DNA of 64,000 nt from Methylocaldum szegediense (GTDB lineage: Bacteria; Pseudomonadota; Gammaproteobacteria; Methylococcales; Methylococcaceae), in assembly GCF_949769195.1 (NCBI RefSeq), contig NZ_OX458333.1, forward strand, positions 3,229,001 to 3,293,000, written 5' to 3'. Below the pieces are notes generated by a model. The model was not told the origin of the DNA, did not search any database, and saw nothing but the letters and a program-made list of their open reading frames with translations. Made by a program: the position numbers and the translations under genes. This document shows, piece by piece, positions 26,971 to 36,139 of this stretch (the first letter of the stretch is position 1; every line of letters begins with the position of its first letter).

Positions 26971-28305
26971 ATGTCTACAACGGACTGTTTCCTGCCTTTA
27001 TCTGACTTATCAGGCCAGAGTATTCAGCACCCGACCAATCCGGAATCCGCCAGGGTTAGGCGGACCTTCATTCGTATTATTGCTTTGACGATGATCATAC
27101 TGTGCATGGCTATCGTCATGGGAATACGTTGGAACAATTTCACCGATTATTGGTATCAGCCCATCGTGAATGCTTATTCGATTGCAGTGGCATTATTCAT
27201 TTTTTCGAGATTCGTACTTTCGGTCTTTTATAAACCTCCAAAGAGCGCCGATATTTCACCGACGGTTAGTATTGTTATTACCGCCTACAACGAAGAAGAG
27301 GCGATTTATCGAACCGTGGAATGCTGTTACGCGATCGATTACCCTGCCGACAAATTTGAGGTCATCGTAGTCGACGACGGCTCGACCGACGGTACGTTGA
27401 GGGAGGTCAGGCTCGCTCAGGAGCGCTGGCCGCAGCTCACTCTGGTGGCATTCGAGCGCAACAGGGGCAAGCGCGAGGCGATGGCGGCGGGAGCTCGCGC
27501 GGCGACTGGTGAAATCCTGGTTTACGTGGACTCGGACAGTTTCATTCGGCGCGACGGGATAAAAAAGATCGTTCAGGGCTTTGTGGATCCCACGGTCGCA
27601 GCGGTTGCGGGCCATACCGAGGTCGCGAACGTCGCGAAAAACGGTCTCACTCGGATGCAGCAGGCCCGCTACTATGTGGCGTTCCGAGTCATGAAAGCGG
27701 CAGAGAGCATATTCGGCACCGTTACCTGCTGCCCCGGTTGTTTCTCCGCCTACCGTCGCGAGTGTGTGATGGAAGTCCTCGATCGCTGGCTCAACCAGCG
27801 CTTTCTCGGGGTCCGTGCGACTTTCGGAGACGATCGCAGCTTGACCAATATGCTGCTGCGCAAATATCGCATCATTTATTCCTCAGACGCGGTGGCCACC
27901 ACGATAGTCCCCGAAAGGCACCGGAAATTTCTCAAGCAGCAACTGCGCTGGAAAAAGTCGTGGTTTCGCGAGACTTTGATCGCCGCCACGTTTATGTGGA
28001 AAAAACCGCCGATTGCAGCCGTCGCATTTTACGCCCAGTTTCTGTTCCCCATTGTGGCTCCCATCCTGATACTCCGTATGTGTGTTTGGCTGCCGATTGT
28101 CAACGACGATTTTATATCGCCGATCGTGTACTTATTCGGTACGGTCATGATAGGGATGATGTTTTCCGCTTATTACCTTTTCTGGAAATCTGACAGAAAC
28201 TGGATATACGGCCTTTATTTCACGCTTTATTACATGATCTTTTTGATCTGGCAGATGCCGTATGCCATTGCCACTCAGCGGAATAACGGATGGGGGACGC
28301 GATGA
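26971..28305 (+). CDS. GT2 processive polysaccharide synthase (HasA/NodC/chitin synthase-like)
   Basis: Inner-membrane glycosyltransferase of 444 residues that probably builds an extracellular polysaccharide and extrudes it. Two N-terminal helices (residues about 34-52 and 66-84) precede a GT2 domain with SIVITAYNEEEAIYRT, VVDDGSTDGT, YVDSDS, the acceptor-site TFGDDRSLTN and the processive QQLRWKKSW motif; about four C-terminal helices follow. The CCPGCFSAYRRE stretch is close to the hyaluronan synthase/NodC pattern, which suggests a beta-linked GlcNAc-containing polymer. A good TAAGGAGAAAACAA precedes the ATG. It overlaps the next gene by 4 bp. Confidence 0.9.
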   Translation: MSTTDCFLPLSDLSGQSIQHPTNPESARVRRTFIRIIALTMIILCMAIVMGIRWNNFTDYWYQPIVNAYSIAVALFIFSRFVLSVFYKPPKSADISPTVSIVITAYNEEEAIYRTVECCYAIDYPADKFEVIVVDDGSTDGTLREVRLAQERWPQLTLVAFERNRGKREAMAAGARAATGEILVYVDSDSFIRRDGIKKIVQGFVDPTVAAVAGHTEVANVAKNGLTRMQQARYYVAFRVMKAAESIFGTVTCCPGCFSAYRRECVMEVLDRWLNQRFLGVRATFGDDRSLTNMLLRKYRIIYSSDAVATTIVPERHRKFLKQQLRWKKSWFRETLIAATFMWKKPPIAAVAFYAQFLFPIVAPILILRMCVWLPIVNDDFISPIVYLFGTVMIGMMFSAYYLFWKSDRNWIYGLYFTLYYMIFLIWQMPYAIATQRNNGWGTR

Positions 28306-30233
28306 TGGCTACGGGGCAAACGGATGTTGCAAACGAACTTTCCGGCAACGCTCGCCCGGTAGCGCACTGGCGAAATCTGCTGTGGTGGATGGTCCTCGCG
28401 GCCGTGTTGGCTGCGCTGCGGGGCACGGAATATCTCTCGGGCGAGTCGCGCTTGCCTGCCCCAGCCTCGATCGGGGCGGTCGGGGAAAACGAAGCCTTTA
28501 TTGCACTGGCTTTCGGCAAGGTTAGCTCCACTCACGAATTCGCGATTTCTCCAGCTTTGTTCCGGGCTCAGATGGCAGCCCTGAAAAAGGCGGGTTATTC
28601 CACGGTAGGACTCTCCCAGATCGTTCGTTGGCGGCATGACGACGAGGCCATGCTTCCCGAAAAACCGCTGCTGCTTACGTTTGACGAACCGCACCGGGAA
28701 ACAATGGAAACCGCGGACGAGGTTTTCGCGTCCCTGGGCATGACGGGGGTCGTGTTCGTGGATCCAAACGTGCTCGATCGCCGCAATACCCAGATGGTTT
28801 CCTGGCACCGACTCGAACAGTTGGTCGAGAGCGGCCGCTGGGAAGTGGGTGTGTCCGGGTGCCGAGATACCGATATCGCAGACCTTGCTTCCGCTGAAGC
28901 ACTGGCGCGGAGATTCGCGCGCGAGCGCGATGCGCTGGAGCGGCGGCTGGGCCGGGCCGTCATATCGGTGGATTGTCCGCGCGCCTGGAAGTTCGAGCGA
29001 CGCGATGGTGCGGAGATCTGGCGCCAGGCTGTGGAATCAGCGTCTTTCGCCGTCGGATTTGCGACGGGGCCGTGGAAGGCCAATTATCGAGACGATCCCG
29101 CGTTCGATTTCAGACGAATTCGAGTGGCGCGAGATTGGGGCGAATCCGATCTGGTCTCTCAACTCGAGATCCAGGCGCCTCGCCGCAAGCCTTTCATCGA
29201 TCGTTTCCAAAGCGCGCAACCCGCGCCGGACTGGATGGTGGACAGCGGCGAAATCGCGATCGAGGACGGCATGCTCCGGCTCTCCAGCAAACCGGGAGAG
29301 CAAGGGGCGCTGGTAACGCTCGCCGGTACCGCGCATTGGCGGGATGCCCGTGTAGAGGCGGAACTCGAGGACCAGGGACGAGGCCAATTCTGGATATCCC
29401 TGCGGCAACGGCAAGGCGAGCCGTTCGTCCGTTTGGGAGTTTCCGAGGGAGAAATTCTGCTCCAGGCGCGCAACCGAGACGGCAGTTTCAACCGGCTGGG
29501 CAGCCGGAAAGCGCCTACGGGGGCAATGACTTTGTCGTTGCGGGTCGTGGGCTCCCGAGTGCTCGCCTTCGTTAACGGATATCGGCTGTTGACGCGGCCG
29601 GCCGAGGTGCCCGAGGGCGCTCACTACGGTTCATTGATGATCGCAGTCTGGAACGATCGCGGGGATGATGCGGCGGGCGTCGGTGCGTCCATACGTCTGA
29701 AACGAATCGAGGCGGAGCCGTTGCCGCGGAAATACGGCATCGTGTCTGCGATGCCCAAGGCGGCGGTTTGGACAAAACTTCGCCGCGAGGTCGACGAGAT
29801 GTACATGCTCAGCCCGAGCTATTTCGCTTGGGCGGGCGGCGCCTACAAAGAGGCACGGCATCGCGACCTTGCCGTAGAGATCTTCGCTCGCCACCATCGG
29901 CTAAAGTTCCAACCGGCCTTGGTTCTCGAGGATCCTATCCAGCCTTCTGATGCCGTCGCGCTGACCGAAAAAGCATTGAGCTGGGCGGATGATCCGGCGT
30001 TCGACGGTCTGAACGTCGTCATGAAACCCGCGAACGTGGAAGATCAGCAGTCGAAAGATTTCCTAGCTGGCCTCAGTGCGCGTTTGGCGGAGAAGGGCAA
30101 GACATTGACCGTCACCCTGATTGGCGACTGGGAACGGGACACGTTCTCTTTCGTCCACGATAACTTGATCCTGGTGCAGGACGGGCAAACCAACGTCTCT
30201 GTAGACGAATATACGATGGCGTCCGTACCGTGA
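28302..30233 (+). CDS. Membrane-anchored, degenerate polysaccharide deacetylase-like protein with a ConA-like domain
   Basis: Protein of 643 residues in three parts. After an N-terminal membrane helix (LLWWMVLAAVLAALRG) there is a NodB-fold region (about residues 60-290) whose key motifs are altered: the metal/catalytic TFDD is TFDEP and the HxxxH zinc motif is absent (VSGCRDTDI in its place). Then a beta-sandwich region with DWMVDSGEIAIEDGMLRLSS and FWISLRQRQGEPFVRLGV resembles LamG/ConA-like glycan-binding domains. The last 180 residues (YGIVSAMPKAAVWTKLR onward) may be a barrel such as the hydrolase-like C-terminal half of PgaB. The ATG overlaps the synthase stop (ATGA). Probably binds rather than deacetylates the polymer. 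Confidence 0.7.
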   Translation: MMATGQTDVANELSGNARPVAHWRNLLWWMVLAAVLAALRGTEYLSGESRLPAPASIGAVGENEAFIALAFGKVSSTHEFAISPALFRAQMAALKKAGYSTVGLSQIVRWRHDDEAMLPEKPLLLTFDEPHRETMETADEVFASLGMTGVVFVDPNVLDRRNTQMVSWHRLEQLVESGRWEVGVSGCRDTDIADLASAEALARRFARERDALERRLGRAVISVDCPRAWKFERRDGAEIWRQAVESASFAVGFATGPWKANYRDDPAFDFRRIRVARDWGESDLVSQLEIQAPRRKPFIDRFQSAQPAPDWMVDSGEIAIEDGMLRLSSKPGEQGALVTLAGTAHWRDARVEAELEDQGRGQFWISLRQRQGEPFVRLGVSEGEILLQARNRDGSFNRLGSRKAPTGAMTLSLRVVGSRVLAFVNGYRLLTRPAEVPEGAHYGSLMIAVWNDRGDDAAGVGASIRLKRIEAEPLPRKYGIVSAMPKAAVWTKLRREVDEMYMLSPSYFAWAGGAYKEARHRDLAVEIFARHHRLKFQPALVLEDPIQPSDAVALTEKALSWADDPAFDGLNVVMKPANVEDQQSKDFLAGLSARLAEKGKTLTVTLIGDWERDTFSFVHDNLILVQDGQTNVSVDEYTMASVP

Positions 30234-30952
30234 CCGAGATCCAGGGAAGGGTGGGAGGGCTAGGATTTCTGACAGCTTATCATTTGACCTTAGGGAGGAG
30301 CGATCTGTTTATTGGACAGCGGTCGACAAAGTATGTCTATAATCGAGACAGACACTCGTCGGTACGCGAGATGTCGATAGGAACGGACGCGGGTAGCAGT
30401 CGTCGGCTATCCGGGAAGAGGAGGTCAAAATAATGAAACGCTCACGGATAACAAGGATTACAATTTTGGGGAAGACTTCGGTCCGAACCTTATATCGGCC
30501 AAGGAGTAATAGGACACGGCAGGCCGTTTCCGATTTGCCGGCGGCACGGCTGCCGAACGTAGCTGCAATTCCTTTCCTCGGCGCGACATCTCGTACCTTC
30601 TCACCTCACCCATTCTCATCTACCGGGCGGACACGCAACGGGCCGGTGCAGCAAGTGCATCGTTCCGGCGTATGCGTGCTGCGGGAGAACTTGCGTCTTC
30701 GGTGCGGTCATCGTACCGCCCGCGGCGCGAGCCGATTCTTGCGGCCGCCCCGTAATACCGCAGCGTCTAAGACAGACCGATATCCGGAACTACGCTGACG
30801 AATCCGCAAGGATCTTTCGCTATGGGCGAAAGCGGATGACGGTGGCCGGATTGCGGGTGTTTTTCTACTCCGCGTACTGTCGGCGCAGTACTTGTGCGAC
30901 AGATCCGGCTCCATTGCTCGCTAAGAATTCAAACCAATAGAGTCAATGTGTC
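30234..30952. other. Gene-poor stretch of about 720 bp inside the polysaccharide locus
   Basis: Holds a 121-codon frame starting at ATG 30433, which has a strong GAGGAGGTCAAAATA ribosome-binding sequence but an Arg/Pro/Ser-rich product without any domain, and an interrupted hairpin (CTTTCGC/GCGAAAG at 30814-30832 with outer ATCCG/CGGAT). A leader RNA or a decayed gene are both possible. Confidence 0.45.
30433..30798 (+). CDS. Doubtful small gene in the polysaccharide locus
   Basis: Possible 121-residue, very basic protein. The only support is a near-perfect ribosome binding site (GAGGAGGTCAAAATA before ATG). It has no signal peptide, membrane helix or known domain, and its composition looks random. 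It could be a short leader peptide whose start is real but whose frame length is accidental. Confidence 0.2.
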   Translation: MKRSRITRITILGKTSVRTLYRPRSNRTRQAVSDLPAARLPNVAAIPFLGATSRTFSPHPFSSTGRTRNGPVQQVHRSGVCVLRENLRLRCGHRTARGASRFLRPPRNTAASKTDRYPELR

Positions 30953-33900
30953 ATGCTAGGGAAATATGGTCTTCTCGGCTTGCCGGGCGCAAGCCGGATC
31001 CGGGAACGTGCATTGGCCAGCCTGATCGCTCTCGTATTCGCGGTAACGGTCAACGCGGAGGAGCCGACTTCCGAATCCGTCGATACCGTCTTGAACCGCG
31101 CCGAACTGTTCTATTCCAAAAAAAAGTATGAGGATGCCCGCCGCGAGTATGAGCGGGCGATCGCCCTAGACAAAGGTTCGCTGTCGGCGTGGCGGGGACT
31201 TGCCTGGAGCCTTTGGGCTCTGGGCAAGAAAGACCGTGCCTACGAAATCTGGTCCAATCTCGCCAACGCCTTTCCGGACGACACTTCGATCCTTATGGCC
31301 CTGGCCAAGGCCAGTGAGCGGGATGGCTACTGGAGCCGGGCGCTCGATAGTTATTCACGGATATTGAGCATCATTCCGGACGACAAGCAGGCTCGCCGCG
31401 GACGCGCGAGGATTTTTTTGGCTCAACGGGATTACAAACCAGCCGAGCAGGAGGCCAGGGCGGTGCTTAGGCATGCGAGCTCGGACGTGGAAGCGAATAC
31501 TCTGCTAGCCGATGCCTTGATAGGCCAACAGCGGTACAAGGATGTCGAAAGCATCTTGAGGCGGCTGACGGAGGCGGATCCGGTGCCGGAAAACCTGCGC
31601 CGCCTGGCCCATGTTCTGGGCGAGCTCGGCAGATACCAGGACGCGGTCAGCTATTACCGAAAATGCTTGCGGGTGCGGCGAGATGAGGGGCTACTCGCGG
31701 CCTGGCGGAATTTGGGCTCAAAGCTTCGGCAGCGAGGACGGAATCAGGAAGCTTACGAGATTTGGCAAGACCTCTTGCGCGATTTTCCGGACGATGTGCC
31801 AACCCTTTTGGCTATCGGCCGGGCGAGCGAGCAGGACCAGCTCTGGGGTCGGGCTCTGGATCATTACGCGTTGGTTTTGCGAAAAGCGCCGGACGATGAG
31901 GCGGCGCGTCTCGGCCGGGCACGAGTCTTCTCGGCGCAAAAAGATTACCGAGCGGCTGAGCGGGAGATCCGAGCGCTTCTGGATCGCTTTCCCGGTAGCG
32001 TGAAAGCCCGATTGGCGCTGGCCGATAATCTGGCCGTCACCGGGAATCTCAGCGAGGCGGAAGCTGTTCTGCGGTCACTGGTCGCCGCCAATCCGACGCC
32101 CGAAAACTTACGTCGCTTGGGGACGATCTTGGCCGATCTCGGGAAAAACGAGGAGGCGATCGACCATCTGAAACGGAGTCTGCAACAGCAGCCGGACGAT
32201 TACTTGACCACGCTGGGCCTGGCTCACGCCTATTGGAACGAACATCGATACGATGAGGCTGTAGATGTGCTCAAACGCTTTCTCGCGGCCCATCCCGACA
32301 AGGATATCGCGCGTGCGAGGCTCGCCGAGCACTACACCGCGCTTGCCGATTGGGACCAGGCGGAACGGGAATGGAGCATCCTCGTGCAGAAGCATCCCGA
32401 AGACAGCCTTTGGAAAATGAGGCTGGCCCAGCTTCTCCATTGGGCGGGACGTCATGAGGACGCAACAGGACTTGCGAGGCAAGTCCTTGATCGCGAGCCG
32501 GAGAATGTGAGGGCCATCCAATTGCTCGCGGATGATGCGGTTTTTGCGGGAGATATCGAGAACGGTATTCGCTGGCTCGAGCGGCTGATGGCTGTCGCGC
32601 CGTCGCCGGAACAACTGGTCAGACTCGGCGAACTGCACCTTGACCTAGCGGAGCGTCTCGCCAAAGAAGGTAAGCCAGAAGCTGCGGCCATCCATTACGC
32701 TTCCGCCCTCAAGGAATTCGAGCGCGCTGCCGAGCTGGATCCGATCAAGAGCGAAGGCCCCGTGCAAATCGTCGAGGGCAAGCGTCTGCAGGGACGCGCT
32801 TCCGAGGCCATCGAACTGGCGGAGCAGCTCCGCGCGAAATACCCGAACTCCGCTCATGTCCTTCAACAATTGGCCGACGTGTATTCGGAGCAAGGGGACT
32901 ACGCCGCAGCACGCGACATGCTTGAAGCGATGGAAGCATTGTATCCGGCCAACACAGCCTTGAAGCAGAATATCGCGAAGCTGTCGTTTTATCACGGCGA
33001 CAGCGGCCGCGCGTTTCGGATGCTGAATCAGCTGTATGACGGCGCCGGATCACCGAGCATTCCCGTTCTTCTCTATCACGGCGTCACCGTTTCGGACCGC
33101 CAGGATACGATGCCGCTGAAGAAGTTCCGGGAGCAGATGTACGCCCTCAAGAAGGAGGGCTACCAATCCATCACCATGAGACAGCTGCTCGATTTTCTCG
33201 AAGGCAAAAACGTCGATCTGCCCCCTAAACCGATTCTGATCACGTTCGACGACGCTCGCGCGGACAGTTTCAGGAACGCCGATCCGGTGCTTGCGGAAAC
33301 CGGGTTCAAGGCAACGATGTTCGTGCCGGTGGCTGATGTCGCGACGCGTGGTGCGTATACGGTAGTCTGGTCGGAAATCAGGCGCTATTTCGCTACCGGG
33401 CGCTGGGACATGCAGTGCCACAGCACAGAAGGACAGCACTATGTTCCTGTCGACAAGGAAGGCCATATGGGACGATTCCTGGTCAATCGTCTCTGGCTCG
33501 AAGAACAGGGGCGGCAGGAGACTTCCGAGGAATACGCTGCTCGAATCGACGCCGATTATCGTAATTGTCTGGAGGTTCTAAGGCGCGAAGTACCCGGCGC
33601 GGAGATCATCGCCTTCGCTTATCCCTTCAGCGATCAAGGGCACAAATCGCTGTCGAACGAACCGGCCGCTTTCAAGCTGAATCACGAGACGGTGCAAAAA
33701 TATTTCCGGATGGCCTTTCACGTGGAGAACGACCATCTCGTGACCCGGAATTCTCCCAGATACTACCTCCCGCGGTTCGAGGTTCCACGCGAGTACACCG
33801 GATCGGATCTGGTCAGGCAGTTGAAGGCTGTCGACCCGATGATATCGACGTCCACCACCCTGGCGATGCTCTATACGAGTGCGGGTCACCATTCGAAAGC

Positions 33901-35008
33901 CCTGGCGATCCTCGACAAATTGGAGCAGGAAGGCGCGATGGAGGATGCGGAATTCCTTGTCGCGACAGGAAAGGTGCTCAGAGCGAGCGGAGATTACGCC
34001 GGTGCCCGGGACCGATTCCAGAAAGCCATGGCCCTTAGCCCGAACGATCCGCAGATCACCCACGAACTTGCCGAGCTCGACCGGCGCCTTCGGCCCGTCA
34101 TGGAGATCGAGGGGTTTTATTTTGACGATAACGAGAACCGCTCGTTTTTCAGCATCGGTCCGTCCGTGTCTTATGGCATTTCGGACAAGCTTTCCTTCTG
34201 GGGTTACTACAAATACATCGATTTCGATCAGAAGGTCGATCTGAGACCTGCCGGCGCCAGCGGGCCGATGAAAACGCACTTTCAGACCGCCGGACACCAG
34301 TTCGAAGGGCAGTTGAGATACGACCTGAGCGATCTGAACCCGCGTTCGGCCGTAACAGTGTCCGCCGGCGTTGCCGACTTCTCAAGCCAATCATCACCTG
34401 CCGGCGCTCCGGAATCCTCCCCGACATTCCCGCTGGGGTCGATACGTTTCAATGCCGGCGTCGGCGATGATCTCGATTTCTCGGTCGGGGTCGATCACGG
34501 CTATGTCGACACCGCGGGCGCCATTGCCGACCATCTTACTTTTTTCAGGGCATTGGGCGGCTTCAAGCTCAGAGCTTGGGATACGCTCAGTCTGTCGGCC
34601 AGCCATATGTTCTTCTCCTATTACGACGACAACAATGAGCGCAACCGCACCGAAGTCCTGATTCAAAACCGGTTTTGGAACGAACCCGAGATCAGCATCG
34701 GAGCGCAGTTCATTTTCGACGATACGCGTAAGATGAATCCGCTCTTCTGGACACCCGATAACTACATCGGATTGATGGTGCCCGTCACACTAAGAGCGGC
34801 GTTCGGCAAGGGTCTCTCGACAGAAGTTACGGTCGCGCCCGGAGCAGGCAAGGAAACGGATACCGATTTCAGGTTTCAGATTAGCGCGGGGGGTACGGTC
34901 AAATGGAAGGTCGCCGACAACTTCAGCCTGTACGTCAGCGCTTCGAGATACGAGGCGGCGACCTATTCCAACTTCACCGCGGGCGCAGGCGTTCTGGTCG
35001 AGTTTTGA
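30953..35008 (+). CDS. TPR - polysaccharide deacetylase (NodB) - outer membrane beta-barrel fusion protein
   Basis: A single chain of 1351 residues. A signal-like start (RALASLIALVFAVTVNAEE) is followed by some 18-20 TPR-type helical pairs to about residue 695. A NodB deacetylase module follows (about 700-945): IPVLLYHGVTV, the metal/catalytic ILITFDDARADSF with both Asp, GFKATMFVP, HSTEGQH and AFAYPFSDQGHK. Two more TPR pairs (about 960-1045) lead into a C-terminal barrel of about 300 residues (FYFDDNENRSFFSIGPSVSYG and aromatic-ended strands to GAGVLVEF). E. coli splits these functions: PgaA has TPR plus barrel, PgaB deacetylates. This protein appears to deacetylate and export the polymer in one chain. 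ATG 30953 has no strong ribosome site; start uncertain. Confidence 0.85.
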   Translation: MLGKYGLLGLPGASRIRERALASLIALVFAVTVNAEEPTSESVDTVLNRAELFYSKKKYEDARREYERAIALDKGSLSAWRGLAWSLWALGKKDRAYEIWSNLANAFPDDTSILMALAKASERDGYWSRALDSYSRILSIIPDDKQARRGRARIFLAQRDYKPAEQEARAVLRHASSDVEANTLLADALIGQQRYKDVESILRRLTEADPVPENLRRLAHVLGELGRYQDAVSYYRKCLRVRRDEGLLAAWRNLGSKLRQRGRNQEAYEIWQDLLRDFPDDVPTLLAIGRASEQDQLWGRALDHYALVLRKAPDDEAARLGRARVFSAQKDYRAAEREIRALLDRFPGSVKARLALADNLAVTGNLSEAEAVLRSLVAANPTPENLRRLGTILADLGKNEEAIDHLKRSLQQQPDDYLTTLGLAHAYWNEHRYDEAVDVLKRFLAAHPDKDIARARLAEHYTALADWDQAEREWSILVQKHPEDSLWKMRLAQLLHWAGRHEDATGLARQVLDREPENVRAIQLLADDAVFAGDIENGIRWLERLMAVAPSPEQLVRLGELHLDLAERLAKEGKPEAAAIHYASALKEFERAAELDPIKSEGPVQIVEGKRLQGRASEAIELAEQLRAKYPNSAHVLQQLADVYSEQGDYAAARDMLEAMEALYPANTALKQNIAKLSFYHGDSGRAFRMLNQLYDGAGSPSIPVLLYHGVTVSDRQDTMPLKKFREQMYALKKEGYQSITMRQLLDFLEGKNVDLPPKPILITFDDARADSFRNADPVLAETGFKATMFVPVADVATRGAYTVVWSEIRRYFATGRWDMQCHSTEGQHYVPVDKEGHMGRFLVNRLWLEEQGRQETSEEYAARIDADYRNCLEVLRREVPGAEIIAFAYPFSDQGHKSLSNEPAAFKLNHETVQKYFRMAFHVENDHLVTRNSPRYYLPRFEVPREYTGSDLVRQLKAVDPMISTSTTLAMLYTSAGHHSKALAILDKLEQEGAMEDAEFLVATGKVLRASGDYAGARDRFQKAMALSPNDPQITHELAELDRRLRPVMEIEGFYFDDNENRSFFSIGPSVSYGISDKLSFWGYYKYIDFDQKVDLRPAGASGPMKTHFQTAGHQFEGQLRYDLSDLNPRSAVTVSAGVADFSSQSSPAGAPESSPTFPLGSIRFNAGVGDDLDFSVGVDHGYVDTAGAIADHLTFFRALGGFKLRAWDTLSLSASHMFFSYYDDNNERNRTEVLIQNRFWNEPEISIGAQFIFDDTRKMNPLFWTPDNYIGLMVPVTLRAAFGKGLSTEVTVAPGAGKETDTDFRFQISAGGTVKWKVADNFSLYVSASRYEAATYSNFTAGAGVLVEF

Positions 35009-35082
35009 CAGTCATCTTGCCGACGGCAACCGAAGGATTTGTTTTCGGATTCAAGAGTAAACGGCAGCAAGGTGGATTATCC

Positions 35083-35916
35083 ATGGAAATGGGAAACTTA
35101 TTTGGACCGTTGACCGTGCTCATTGCAGCGCTCGTCACGATGTCGGCGCCTCAGGCCGCCGGTCTTCTGAAGGGATTCGGCGGCGACGGCACGGTTTACG
35201 AAGCTGCCCGCATGAGCGAAAGCAACGACAAGGATTGGTGGGTAAACTCCGGCGCTTATTTTCACCGCTCGGGCGGTATAGGAATGACCGTTCAGGGGGA
35301 ACTCGCTGGCCAGGACCGATGGCGCTTGCTTTATGCCACGACCAATCCCGTCGATACTGACGGCGGATATCATCCGCAAAATCTCTTGCGTTTAGTCACG
35401 CGATCTAAATTCAAGAACTTTACCCAACAAGTCTATTTCAATATCGAACGGATCAACCTTTCGGACAGCCCGAATAGGAACGAATCCAACGGGGTATTGT
35501 TCTTTCATCGATATCGGGACGGCAATAATTTGTATTACGCCGGAATACGCGTCGATGGCCATGCGGTCATCAAGAAGAAGCTCAACGGGCAATACTCCAC
35601 GCTGAACTCGGTCCCGATATACCACGGAGCGTATGACCGTGCATCCAAACCTAACCTCATTCCCACCCATCAATGGATTGGCATGAGAACGGCCATATCG
35701 GACGGGTCTGACGGCAAGGTCGTCATTGCGCTTTACCTTAAGGACGACCTGCTTGGGCCGGGTTGGACGAAGGTACTTGAGGCTGAGGATACGAGCACTG
35801 CGGGCGCTCCGTTATTGAAGGAAGGCTATGCCGGTATCCGTACCGACTTCATGGATATTCGCTTCAAGGACTACGAGGCGATTGAAAACACCCCGGCTGG
35901 CGACTCCGGGCGCTAA
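35083..35916 (+). CDS. Secreted ConA-like/lectin-type protein of the polysaccharide locus
   Basis: Protein of 277 residues with a signal peptide (FGPLTVLIAALVTMSAPQAA). The mature part is beta-rich and ends with EGYAGIRTDFMDIRFKDYEA, the kind of strand seen at the end of LamG/DUF1080-type jelly rolls; YYAGIRVDGHAVIKKKLNG fits a glycan-binding or lyase sandwich. I cannot assign it to a lyase family and see no certain catalytic set. ATG 35083 follows AAGGTGG. It lies 75 bp after the fusion-protein gene, so it probably binds or trims the polymer outside the cytoplasm. Confidence 0.65.
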   Translation: MEMGNLFGPLTVLIAALVTMSAPQAAGLLKGFGGDGTVYEAARMSESNDKDWWVNSGAYFHRSGGIGMTVQGELAGQDRWRLLYATTNPVDTDGGYHPQNLLRLVTRSKFKNFTQQVYFNIERINLSDSPNRNESNGVLFFHRYRDGNNLYYAGIRVDGHAVIKKKLNGQYSTLNSVPIYHGAYDRASKPNLIPTHQWIGMRTAISDGSDGKVVIALYLKDDLLGPGWTKVLEAEDTSTAGAPLLKEGYAGIRTDFMDIRFKDYEAIENTPAGDSGR

Positions 35917-36139
35917 GGCGTTTTCGTACCGACTGTACGGTGCTCGCGAGTCAGTCAGGCATCGCCAGTCCCTGGCCGAACGTCTTCGTCGGCAAGGGAC
36001 TACGGGTCTGCAACTCCATGAATCCATTTACCTCGTCAAGACATTCTCGATCGCCCTTTATGGCACAAGGGTGAATTTATCCGCCTATCAGGCGTCCCTG
36101 AACGTACCAACGCGCTCGCTCTTACCCCCGGAAATCTGT

